Positions 50,501 through 61,905 of a stretch of 64,000 nt of DNA are shown here, piece by piece. The DNA is taken from contig OX344758.2 in the NCBI GenBank assembly GCA_947034885.2, positions 808,501 through 872,500 on the forward strand, given 5' to 3'. A program made the position numbers and the translations under genes. Position 1 is the first letter of the stretch, and each line of letters starts with the position of its first letter. The notes beneath the pieces were generated by a model. It ran no database searches and had not been told where the DNA came from. It saw nothing but the letters and a program-made list of their open reading frames with translations. This DNA comes from Thuidium tamariscinum. Lineage: Eukaryota; Streptophyta; Bryopsida; Hypnales; Thuidiaceae.

Positions 50501-52140
50501 ATGGAGCACTTTTGGCTGCACACCGAAGTTGAAGTGATGTTAACCAACGTGAATTTTGGGGAATTTTTGTGTCTGGCTACTTCGAGAGTGTTTCTTGTTG
50601 ATCGTTTGTGCATTTTCGAGCGACCAGGCTGCTTTGGCAACCTTATGTACGTGGATGTGGGAACAGCTGAAGCTTTTGCTTCACCGTGCAATTCCATAGA
50701 TATTATGCATATTAACTATAAGGAAGGAGACTTTCTGAATGCGGAACCTGCGACTCCATTTGTTGAATCCGCGATACTTGTAGGCCTGCTGTGTCTGCTA
50801 AGCAAGACGTTTACCTTAGATAAATAAAAGCCAATTCCTTCCGTTATCCGTCTTTCATAATGCTTTGAATGTCCGTCCCGAAACTGTTTTGGGACATGTC
50901 GAGGTAATGTTTTGTCCACTTTAAAGTGAACTTAGAAAGTCTGGAAACTCAATACGAGAAGTCACGTTTGTTTGTAGGTTTCTGAAACCGTAGTGTTATA
51001 CGTAATCATCACTGAGAAAATATTTTAAGAAAATGGTTGCGAGAGTTTGCTTGAAAGAAGTCATGAAGCCAGGTCCACGGTAATTATTCGAGTGTAATTG
51101 ACATCAGAAGGTCTTCTTACTGTGTTGATTTCCAGGATTCAACGAGATATTGGACAAGAAGCCAGGCGGCCACCCGTTCGAGCATGTTCCCGTGTTTTTG
51201 CCCACGAATGCTCGGCTTAGTAGTCCTTACCCTAGTTACACCAGGTGAGTGGTCTACTAATTTGATTATGCTCTAAACGGCATCCTGCAGGTGGAACCTG
51301 GTTCGGTATTAGAACGGAAGTTGTGTTTTTCTGCTCTGGTTGCGCTTTGTTGTAAGCTCATGAGCAGTAACTTGTTTTTGAGTGCACATTTTGAAGGACA
51401 TTGTTACATTATGCTTTGCAAGAGTGGAAATACAGTGTTTTGGGTTGACTCTTTTATTACGAGTTCACTCTTCACTTCTTCAGGGTTGTATTGCCTCGGT
51501 ATTGCTTAGAAGCACTTCCGAATGTGTCCCGTCTTGTCTTTTCGTATGTGTCGTGGGCTTGACGATAATGCTGATTTGGTGACCTAAAAATGTGAAAGTG
51601 CGGCGCACAAGAGATGTAGCACGGGCAGAGGATGGCGCCAGCTGAGGTGGTGGGCATGCAGAGGGATTGGAATGAGGAGCTTCAGTCTTGCAGGGAATTT
51701 TAGAGAGAGAGGGAGAGAGGGAGAGAGCTTGCAAGACAAGTGGGTGTCTAGTTTCCAAGAAGTCCGCTTGAGTCCGTCTTTGTGATCTGCCGATGGCCTG
51801 TTGCAGAATGTCTTTTTCTGTTGCTTCATATATTCGGTCTACACATGTGGTACATTTTGCAGTGTCCAAGTTCCAGCTTCTAATAAGCATATGTTACGGT
51901 TTTGGTGCTCATTGTTGATGGGTACTCACTCAAGGCATGCAGAAGTACATGGAAGTCTTGAAGTTGCATACTTGTGCTTTTGCAGGATGTGATATAATGA
52001 GAGACTTATGGCTCTTTCAAAAGAGGACTGTGACTTCAATTTGTGGAAGCTGCAACGAAGGGAGCTAAAGCTGTGATCAACCGACGCATTCCTCAGGACT
52101 ACCAATCGATATCCCACAGATCTGAATTGTTTCCACATGT
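50501..52140 (+). pseudogene. Fragments of a clustered-mitochondria (CLU/FRIENDLY) gene
   Basis: CLU/FRIENDLY is a large cytosolic protein that binds mRNAs for mitochondrial proteins and controls mitochondrial spacing. Four pieces follow the family's order. At about 50620-50810, LMYVDVGTAE and, after a gap, SAILVGLLCLLSKTF resemble the region before the CLU domain. Exon 51136-51244 has bordering AG and GTGAGT and encodes KKPGGHPFEHVPVFLP. 51656-51700 encodes MQRDWNEELQSCREF, a near-exact family signature, followed at once by a TAG (51701-51703) and a GA-rich run. 52026-52135 encodes CDF, then a 5-base insertion (52038-52042), then VEAATKGAKAVINRRIP. Most of the gene's usual length (over 1,300 residues in the family) is absent. 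The stop, frame change and missing exons mark it as a pseudogene fragment. 50347-50500 may belong to it but was not recognised. Confidence 0.8.
51701..51729. repeat. GA-rich simple repeat
   Basis: An AGAGAGGG-type run directly after the RDWNEELQSCREF piece, in place of the normal exon continuation. Confidence 0.8.
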
Positions 52141-52439
52141 GAGTATGCTCAACTGCGACTGCTCAGCCCATTCTTTTCTTGATTTTCTATATATCTATGA
52201 ATTTACTGTATGCTTGCTCTTCAAGAAACCCTACTGTGATCCCTTCCTAAAGGCAACTATTACAAATTCCTATCTAATATGTGCAATATTATTGTAGAAA
52301 TTGTAATTCTTCACAATTTATTCATACTTCTTATGCATTTTTAAGAGATTTTAAGCACTCTATCGTCTTCTGTCGAGATCCAATAAGAAATTTGCAGTTT
52401 CATTATAGGAATAAATGAACAATGTTCAATTGCATATTC

Positions 52440-52856
52440 AATCACATTTGGGCAATCGCTTCAAAGGTTCTCTACCTGATCTGAAGATGCTTCCTTATTT
52501 ATACGCTCTATACATTCACTCCTTTATGCAACTTATTTGTACTACATGCAGAAGTCATGAGAAATTTTCTTACAAAAATAATTAATCATTGATTGTCTGA
52601 AATTAATTCTTTTTGAACTTCAGAGTCCTTGAAATTGCAATGCAAATTTGTTCCTGAGAATATCTGGTGCTTAATATATAAAAAGACTACATATTGCAAG
52701 AAATTGGCCTATAACAATTAATCTTACAACAAGTTTTCCATTGTCCTTTTATGCTAAACTTTAGCAATAACAACACTCTTTCTGTACTGGACCTATGGCC
52801 GGCAGGATCTGCCACGGCTGGAACAGCTGGGATCTGACTTTCCTTGCGGAACTGTG
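52440..52856 (+). pseudogene. Remnant of another LRR kinase copy (exons 8-9 only)
   Basis: About 52451-52510 matches LRR exon 8 (GATCTGAAGATGCTTCCTTA) but lacks its splice borders. About 52700-52854 matches exon 9 (AAATTGGCCTATAAC, GTACTGGACCTAT), with gaps and a changed frame. It lies upstream of the exon 3 of copy D, so it is a separate copy, not part of D. Confidence 0.75.
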
Positions 52857-53492
52857 AGTTTAATACTCTAATTTTCAGACACTCTAAGTTACACTAACCT
52901 TGAAGACAATCATGGTGACAAGGTTTTGGAGTGAGAGATTTCTAACCAATTCCAAGGGGTAGAATTCCAAGAGGTAGGTTGAATGAATTTTGTGCAGGAC
53001 TATGACGATCATAAAATGAAAGTCTTAAAATATAATTGTTTTAATAAAAGTACTATGGAAAAGCAAGAAGAAGGTGAACAAAAGAATTAGAATGATGATA
53101 TCAATGTTATATGGCTCCCATAGTTCCCTAAACTCATAGTTAATCATAGCTTGAATTTTTGGATATTCCTGTTAGGTGGTCACTTTTTTAGTTTACACCA
53201 TGACCATTGCTAGGGACTTCACTTGTGTCATAATATTCTCATCAAACAAAGTCGGGGTACATTTAGTAGAAATGACTTTGGTCTCAGTCTTTCTATAAAC
53301 TGGCCTTTTGGTTAGTGAAAGCTACTAGAGCAAAAAAAACTCATTTTTTGCACTAGATGTCAAGAAACATTTGACAAGCGATTTCTTCATGCTCTTCACT
53401 AAGGCACTAAGGCTAAGGGGGTTGCTTCTGTCTCCACTTGGTTTTGTGATGTAGAATCTCGCTTATACGATGATGATGATCTGAACTTGCAG
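52857..53492. other. Spacer between kinase remnants, ending in intron 2 of copy D
   Basis: No gene seen. The last 90 bp resemble the end of intron 2 in copies A and C (TCTGTCTCCACTTG). Confidence 0.5.
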
Positions 53493-56400
53493 GAGCCTCC
53501 TTAATGCATCAATTGTAGGCAGCTTACCAGCAAAAATTGGAAACATCACTTCTCTAACTACGCTGTAAGTAATTCTCAGAACCCGGCTTAGTCATGTATT
53601 CACTTCCTATTGAGAGAGGTCAGAAAACCTATTGAATTACCAAATAATCAAAAATAGGCTATGCATATGCATGACATTGACAAGAATCCTTGCATGTTGC
53701 AGAGCATTGACTGGAAATCCAAATTTGATTGGACCTCTTCCTGAGGATATTCAGAATACTTTTTTAAATACACTGTAAGCTTCTCTTGCTTATGATTTCC
53801 TGCATAAAGACTGACTGCAGAGTTTACATGGCCTTCAGGAAGTTCACATGCATATCCCAAGAGCGCATTTCATTTAGAGAGGGTGTTAAGTTCCTGAAAG
53901 GGCAACAAGGTTTACATAAACACCCTAGTTGAGAGGTTCTAACTGAGGTTTTAACAATGTTACATCCTGTATTGATTGGTGCTGTGTTACAGGGATCTCC
54001 ATGACAATGCTTTAAATGGAAGTCTTTCAAACCTCCCAAAACTTTACCCCATTTTGAATGTGTAATTTTTTATTACGGCCGGAACTGTCGCGACATTAAT
54101 TACTGCTTTCTTCATAAATCTACCCCCACTTGAAATTCAAATATTGGAGTTCGCAACATTTGTGGTAGACCTCAGAAGTGGCTTCAACTTGGTTGTAACT
54201 TTCACTGATGTGCACAAGTGGATTTGTTACAGAGATTTGAGTGGCAACCAGTTTGTTGGGGAATTTCACTCTCAAATTCAAACATAGCAGGAACTCCAGA
54301 CTCTAAACCTGGCCAGGAACCAATTCAGCGGTACCTTACCAACAAATGCTTTTACAAGCATGACGCAGTTCGTATCCCTGTAAGAATCTGGATGCTTCAA
54401 TTCGTTCGTGATTTAATATCCCAGGTTTGGAGTGTCCAAAGATGCTTCCATATGTTTTTGTACAGAGTCTTCTTCAATCTGTTCTTGCCCATTGCTACAT
54501 GTTATCTGTCAGCCTGTTATCTCTACTGCATACTTGCTTACTCGAGTTGGCCACCCTCTCGTTAACTTTGCTCTTGAAAACCAGTGCTGGAATGCATTGC
54601 TCCATTGATGGCATTTGGCGAGTGATAGTCGGATGATGCAGGGACCTATCGACGAACAAGCTCACCGGACAGTTGCCAAATCTCACTGGGTGCAGGAACC
54701 TACAGTCTTTGTAAGTGCCATTTCGAGCTCTATTAATCGTGTTAGTTATTACGCAACAATATTTGCGTCGTCTTCCAGACTCTCATGCAGGTATAACACC
54801 TCCTTTCCCAAGCTAAGCCCCTGGGGAAAGGGCGATCAATCTCAATGAGAACAGAGATGAAAGAAAACCAAATCCTCCTGAATACAAGGTAGACTGAAAG
54901 GCTCCAAATGGCAAGGAGGTAATACGCAGTTAACTTTGAAGTATTAATCATAGGAATCATGAGAGTTTTCCTGGTTACAATTTGAGAGCGATATATATAT
55001 CTATTGTAGAGTCTCCAGGGATGCGCATTCAGCTGATTGATCTTCCACGTGGCGTATTGTTGAAATTCCTTCCTTTATAACTCCATTTTTGTTTCTCGTT
55101 TTACGTGCACGTATGTCGAGGCTCAAACAAAAGAAAATCCGACTAATAGAAGACCACACGTTGCCATTCGCAGGATACTGTCGAACAATGGCTTCACTGG
55201 TTTTCTGCCTGATCTGAAGATGCTTCCTTCTTTAAACGTTCTGTAAGTACGTTTGGCCCCGGCTGATGCTCTACGTACGTATTTATTGCACGATTTGAAG
55301 TCATGAGAAATTTTCATCTAAAAAGAGTTAATCATCATTTATCTTTAATTACTGATTTTCTGAAATTCATTCTTTTTGGACTTCAAGGTTCTTCAAAATT
55401 GAGTGCAAACTAGCTTGTTCCTGAGAATATATCTGGCGCTTATATGAAAAACCTATATATATTGCAGGGACTTGGCCTATAACAACCTTACAGGTAAATT
55501 TCCATTGTCCTCTTATGTTAAAACCAACGACAGCAGCAATCTTTTTGTACTCGACCTATCCGGCAATCAATTAACAGGATTTGACACCCGCTGGAACTGC
55601 TCGGATCTGACTTCCCTCAAGGAACTGTAAGTTCAGGACCCCAATTTTGGGCATTATGTTTGAGATTCAATTGCTCAATTTGTGAATGGCTGTGGCAGGT
55701 ACCTCGATCACACTGGCATCAGTGGAACTCTCGACGTCATTCAACTCATTGCGGGTGGCTTAGTTCGCAGTCAATCATTGAGTGGATCTGGAGGGCTCAG
55801 GACATTGTCAATTATGAACAGCAATATTAGCGATGTGATTTACACTGATGGAAGCATTGAAAATATCACGACACACATTAGGTGAATTTGTACACCCATC
55901 CAAATGGTTTCAATGTTTCACGACTTCATTGATTGAACACATTATTTGAAATATTACTAATTTCAAGGTCCTTGTACTATTCCAGCAAAATTCCTTGTGG
56001 CTTAGTTTATTTGGCACGAAATCTTTTTCAACCAAATACAAGTCTCATCATTCTGCCTTGTCTATTTTCTAATGTTATTTAATTTGCACTTGCACAGATT
56101 GCAAGGCAATCCATATTGCCAAAAGGATGCCAATGAGGCCTGTACCAGATGTTTTTTGTGATCGGTACTGCAAAAATCAAGGTGAATGTCAATTAAATCA
56201 TGAGCTTTTCTCAACTTGCATATTCTCATTATTTCTCTTAAGACTCTTTCTCTTTGATGTGTTCTAACGAGGCACTCTGTTTCAGGTTCTGTGAGCAACA
56301 ACAAGAAAGTTATTTTAATAACAGTTGCCAGCACATTATCAGTATTCTTCATAATAGGAGTTGTTTTTGTGGTTCTCTATAGAGCCCGAAGATATAAACG

Positions 56401-57174
56401 GTATCTCCTTCAAGTTCAACAAAGTAAGTGTATATGAATCCATATGATACATTGATTTTGAAATTATGCAAGATAGGGTTGTAGACGAGATTACTTTCAA
56501 AGTGGATTTAGTATTCTCTAATGATGGAATTGCATTGCAGAATTTGAAGAGTTTGATGTCAAGCCTACAATATTTTCATTCAATGAGCTTTGAGCAGCCA
56601 CAAGGGACTTTCATCCAAACATGAAGTTGGGTGAAGGCGGTTATGGAGCCATATATAAGGTAATGCACTCAAGTGACAAGAATAATCTTTTGCAATTCAA
56701 GTAGAAAACCTACCATGACATAATTGGTTAGTTTTCATCCTGAAGTGAATGTTTTGACTCATTATAAACAATTTAGAGAAATAATCAATGTGGAATTGAG
56801 ACATGGACAATAATTATAGATTTTGAGTTTTCACTTAGTACATTTGTATAGTTAGATGTACTCTAGCTATGACTTTTTTTAATTATAAACCAAAAAATTG
56901 CAACGGATTTTTAAATGTAAAATTCTAGATATGGTTATTTAAGATAAAGAGTTAAGAATTAGTTAGTGGATTTTCTTTAGGGGAGGCCTAGTTTTTGAAC
57001 TAATTATGAGATATGCAATTATTTGACATACTTCAGGATTTATTTGTAGAATACTAATACAAGTCCATTTCTAATATCTATGGAGTTCAAAAAAGCACAA
57101 TAAGTAAGGGAAATTTGGATGACTTCTTTGATTTTAACCATCATCCTAAGAAATTTCTATAAGTTGCTTGAAGG

Positions 57175-57245
57175 TTAACCCTTAAACAACAGGCTAGTGA
57201 CCATGAAAATCATCAATTTTTATATTGTGGGAATCCAAAAGCATG
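57175..57245. mobile_element. Possible scrap of a TTAA element in intron 13 of copy D
   Basis: Starts TTAACCCTTAAACAACAGGC, like the end of the 735-bp family (TTAACCCCTAAACGACGGGC). Copy C at the same site reads TTAAGGGTTAAAG without the insert. Only some tens of bases are present and no second end was found. Confidence 0.4.
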
Positions 57246-58609
57246 CATTGGAAGTCAAACTATTGTAGAAGATTTTCCCTTACTCCCCCTAATTCCAAGG
57301 ATGAATAGTTATATTTCTATCCTATATAATAAGGTGCTCTCTCATTCATCGACCAAAAAATGACCACCCTTGTCATTGCTTTTGGATTAATGTTGGAATT
57401 TCAAGATCTTACATTAATCATCGCGTCACAAATCTTAAAGTACACAACATTTTTGTTCTTTTTTATGAACAAAAATACAATCCATTTTAATTGATAAGCA
57501 AAATGATTCACTTGTAGCATCTTCCTAATTGAATTGCAAGTGGTTTCTTAAGTGAAGATATCCATAATTATGTTCATTTCTTGCAAGGCATATTTCCAAA
57601 TAAAAGTATAGTGGCTGTGAAGCAACTATTTGTCAAGAACATCCAAGGTATAGGTGACTTTCTTAATGAAGTTGTCTTGATTACTAGAATAAAACATAGG
57701 AGCCTTGTGAATTTGAAAGGATATTGCCTTTGTAAACACTAAAAATTGTCAATTGGTTTATGAGTATGTGGATAGTTATGATATTGACTAAGTTCTACTT
57801 TGTGAACTTCTTTTTCTAACTATTATACAAAATTTTTTGGACCATTTTCATATAAGATAGATTGAATTTCTATTGTGTATAGAGTCAAAATACTTTTGAT
57901 CATTGTTGATAGATTACTTTCTGTATTTTTGAAGCCTCATCATCTTTTAAAAGATTTGTCTAATTCCAGTTTTAATTACAAAAGGATATTAAGACCTAGT
58001 AGTTCATCTACAAGTGTGCTAGCTTGGTGATTAGTTACAATGGGAAGATAGTTTGGACTTGGATTCTTGGGCTTGGAAGAACCTTGTAAGATTGTTCAAG
58101 AATGAACATTATGATTTTGATTCTAGAGCTAGCTAAATTTGTACTCAATGAAAAGTACTTATAGAAATCATAATACAATATCAAAACTTACAAAGATTCC
58201 ACCGCTTGTAGGAGGTGAACACAAATGGCCTTTGGATTGGATTGTTCGTTTAAACATTTGCCTTGGAGTTGCTTGTGGCTTACATTACTTACATTCCTTG
58301 GCTTATCCTAGGATCATCTATAGAGATATAAAAGCTAGCAACATCTTGTTGGACAAGAACTTTGAACCAAAAATTGTAGATTTTGGCTTAGCCTTGGTCT
58401 TTCCAAATGAAGAAAGCCATATAATGACACTTAACGTTGCTAGAACAAGGTGAATTGTAGTATAAGTCTTTGTCCTTATAGTTGTATTAGATATATCTCC
58501 GATCATTATTCTTTGTGTGTATTGTATGTTGACTTAGAAAGTAGTCACATTTATTGTATACCTCACTTTTCTTTACTCCTTTGGGATTCATTGAACTTGA
58601 CTCATGTAA

Positions 58610-60146
58610 TTAACCCATATATGTCCAAGCTTCATTTTTTGGGCAATACAACAATTTTGGGTAATTCATTTTGAATGAATTTTTATTTTCTTGAGATTTT
58701 CACACAAAATGTGTCAAAGGCTATAGATTGTTTATTAACCCCTAAAAGACCAAATTGTGTTTTTTAGCAACATAGCAATTTTGGGCAGCTCACTACAAAT
58801 GGAGTTTTTATTTTTTTTCATTGAAATTTTCACACAACATGTGCCCAAGGAGTAGCTTTAAGGCTTGATAATTTTCATAATTTTTTACTACATGGTCAAA
58901 AAGTTATTGCATGATATGTAGTTTCCATTGGTCGGCGGGCAGCCCAAAAATTTCTTATAAAAACTTTTTTTTCAAAATTAAAAATTTGAAATTGGTTTTC
59001 TAGATGTACATAAATGCAGAAAGCTTTGAATCACTCCATTTTGATTTATGAGATGAAAGTTATAAAGAGATTTAATTTACGGGTGGTTATGGATTCTCTA
59101 CTCTAAAATAAACCTTGAAAGCCTTTATTTTCCTCAATTTTAAATATTTTTGAAAAAAAATTAAAACTTTGGATGTTGATTGTTTGTCACAACACTACAA
59201 CCATTGGGATTGACATTTTTTTATTTTATAAATATAATTTTAACAATTTAGTATTTTGAATCACTCTCTACTTCTTTCTACTTATTAATTTTTTCCTATA
59301 TGTTGTACAATTCTAAATGATGCGAATTTTTTTGAGAATATAGCCAACTTGCCATGAAGAATGAATCCAAAGAAGCACCACCATTTTGAACATTTTTTCA
59401 TAGAAATGTGACCTTGTGAAGTGCAGCTGCCCGCTTTTTTGCAGGGACAAAAAAAAGGGGTTTTGTCAATTCAAATGCTAATATCTTGCAATCTATACGG
59501 TGAAAAATTCTGAAATTTTTTCCACATCTTTTCACTCAAGTTTACTATAAGATCTTACGGTTACATGTGTCTAAAAATATTTTTTTTCAAAAATTTGGTG
59601 CTTGAAGTAAAAATGACAGTTTTGGTGTGTTTTTGGTGAAGACATAGTCTCTGACCTTTAGGGGTTGAAACATTAAAACCATTAGGATTGGCATTTTTCA
59701 ATTCCATAAATAAAGTCTTCTTAATTTAGTATTTTGAATCATTATCTACTTTTATTTATTTATAATTTTTTTCATATATATGTTGTACAATCCCAAATGA
59801 TCTGAAATTTTCTAAGTATGTAGCTAACTTGCCTTGAAGAGTGAAATCAAAGAAGCACTATAATTTTGGTCAATTTTTAATACAAATGTAACCTTGTGAA
59901 GTGCAGCTACTTAATTTTTTGAAGGGCCAAAAATAACATTTTTGTCAATTCAAATGCTATTATCTTACAATCTACACGGTGGAAATTTTGCAAATCTTTT
60001 CCAAATCTTTTCAAAGCAGCGTCCTACAAGATCCTACGATTGCATGTGCTGAAAAATGTTTTAAGAAAAAATTTGTTACTTGATTTTAAAATGGTAAATT
60101 TGGAATATTTTTGTTGAAAACATAGCCAAAAACATTTAGGGGTTAA
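58610..60146 (+). mobile_element. Outer TTAA element, split by a second one
   Basis: The left part 58610-58734 starts TTAACCCATATATGTCC and continues with GGGCAATACAACAATTTTGG, a mutated form of the family's left arm. The right part 59669-60146 ends ACATTTAGGGGTTAA and is homologous to the right half of the inner element. The two parts are separated by the inner copy. It lies in intron 15 of copy D. Confidence 0.78.
58735..59668 (+). mobile_element. Inner TTAA element, 934 bp, nested in the outer copy
   Basis: Begins TTAACCCCTAAAAGACC and ends CCTTTAGGGGTTGA (right TTAA mutated to TTGA). The left 380 bp match the arm of 13094-13472 and of 49949-50346. The right half (from about 59170) matches 59690-60146 of the outer copy. 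There is no transposase frame. Confidence 0.82.
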
Positions 60147-60302
60147 ACAATGCTTATTTGTAAGATTAAGAGAAGCTAATTCATGCAATAGAATTTATGG
60201 TTGATTTTAACAAATGTAGCATATGTGTTAGATGCAGAGGATATTTGGCACCTGAACATGCATCACTTGGTCAACTAAGTGGAAAAGTTGACATCTTTAG
60301 CT

Positions 60303-61279
60303 TTAACCCCTAAAGGACTGAAGTTCAAATAGGTTCTAAAGCGTCATTCCATTTGAAGAGTCATAAATCGAAATATCACTTAGTTATTAAGATCTTAACC
60401 ATACAATCTTTTAGCAAACATGTTGTAGATGATGTGTATCAAATTTGGAGTCATTTGACCGCATAGATTTAAATATTATAATGTTTTAGTGCTAAAAATG
60501 AATGCTGAAATTTCCATAAAAACACATTTGAAGGTGAAATTTGATTTCTAAACCTACTCAAATGAAAAAACTTTATACTATAGAATGATTCAAAATTAGT
60601 AAACAAACACATTGGTAAAAAAAAATTCTTTGAATTGACTCATTGTGGTTACAAATTGGCTTTGAAATACCTTGAAAAGAGCAAGAAAAACTGCAAAAAA
60701 CACTTCTATGGTTGAAACTCCTTCTACTTGAATGCTTCTCAGTCACTCATAACTTCTTTGATTGATATAAAATTTTAGCCACACAAACTAGACTATTATG
60801 TGCAACTTTTCCAACATAAATTATTGAAAATGGACTTTGTATGAAGAAAATACAAGTCGCCAAAGTTTATTGTTCTCCAAAAAAGGTAGGGATTTGAACT
60901 TTGAATTGCTCCCAAAAATTCAAAACAACTTGGATTGACATTAAATTTTTACCACAATAACTAAACTTCAAGGGGAAGAAAACTCAACAAATTTTATTGA
61001 ATTTGGACCTTGGATGAAAGACATACAAGCCCCCGAAGTTGCAGCCCTAAAATGCAGTTTGTGAACTCAATTAGAACCTGCAAACTTTGATTGGCTGCTA
61101 AAAACTCATTATGTTGTGGATTGATCTGAAAATTTTACCACACAAACTAGAAGACAAGGCTCAACTTTCCCAACAATTTTTTATCAAATTTGGACCTTGG
61201 TTGCAAAAGTTACAACACTTTGAAGTTACAGCATTTCAAGAGGCTATGAAAAACGTCCGCTGTGACGTTCAGGGGTTAA
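60303..61279 (+). mobile_element. TTAA-bounded MITE, 977 bp, third family, inside exon 16 of copy D
   Basis: Begins TTAACCCCTAAAGGAC (60303) and ends GTTCAGGGGTTAA (61279). The body is the reverse complement of 45724-46692. Kinase exon 16 stops at the left border. The sequence right of the element already resembles intron 16, so the end of exon 16 and part of intron 16 are missing at this site. No transposase. Confidence 0.83.
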
Positions 61280-61905
61280 GTAATAAGGTTTTTTGGAGTA
61301 AAAAAAAAACATGTCAAATGTAAAAGTTTGATTGAGTAAGGATTGACCCATTTCTTCCAACTGTTGTATGTATATATTTGGGGTTGTAATGTCCAATTAA
61401 TGTGTAAAAAATAAGATAAGATCTATTAAATTCTGTGCATGGATTGATTGACAAGTTTCTTGTCAACTAATGATTGAATTCCTGTGAATCCATATATGGT
61501 AGGCTTGGAAACTCCATACAGATGACTGATTGATAGAGTTAGTCGATTCTACCTTAATTGTACAAGATGATGAGAAGCCTAAAATGCAATGCGTCATCAA
61601 CATTGCATTATTGTGCTTACAACAAGAGGCTAAGCGACGGCCTACCATGGCTTAAGTGGTGGCCGGCCATGTTGCAAAATGACATCTAGCTAGAGAAGGT
61701 GGTGGTGTGAAAGTCGTCTTTAATTTTAGAGACTTCAAATTTGGAGGATTTTGATAGTATGCACTTATTAACTATTAGTAATGAGTTGACCATTGTGAAT
61801 GAAGAATTGGAAGCCAAGTTGTTTGCCTTGTCATTCAATCATGAATCTTCAAGAAAGGCTTTAGCACAATTTAGAGGGGAGAGAACACTTCTAGAAATCC
61901 ACCTC

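Larger units (their letters stand above)
53493..61905 (+). pseudogene. LRR receptor-like kinase copy D, decayed
   Basis: Exons 3-17 are recognisable in order: 53493-53564, 53703-53774, 53993-54061, 54233-54379, 54642-54710, 55174-55242, 55468-55626, 55699-55881, 56098-56181, 56286-56423, 56541-56659, about 57588-57795, 58212-58449, 60238-60302 (cut), about 61502-61905. Exons 1-2 are not found. Damage: TAG in exon 6 (54285-54287), an extra T causing a frame change in exon 11, TGA in exon 13 (56591-56593), TAA in exon 14 (57740-57742) with further frame change, His to Tyr in the HRD motif (58319-58321), exon 16 cut by a transposon at 60303, and several stops in exon 17. Many LRR exons are still open, so decay is moderate. 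No active product is expected. Confidence 0.9.

Noticed and set aside
51480-51890. 136-residue minus-strand open frame
   Set aside because: It lies opposite the CLU/FRIENDLY exon piece and the GA run. Its Ser/Pro-rich content comes from the simple repeat.
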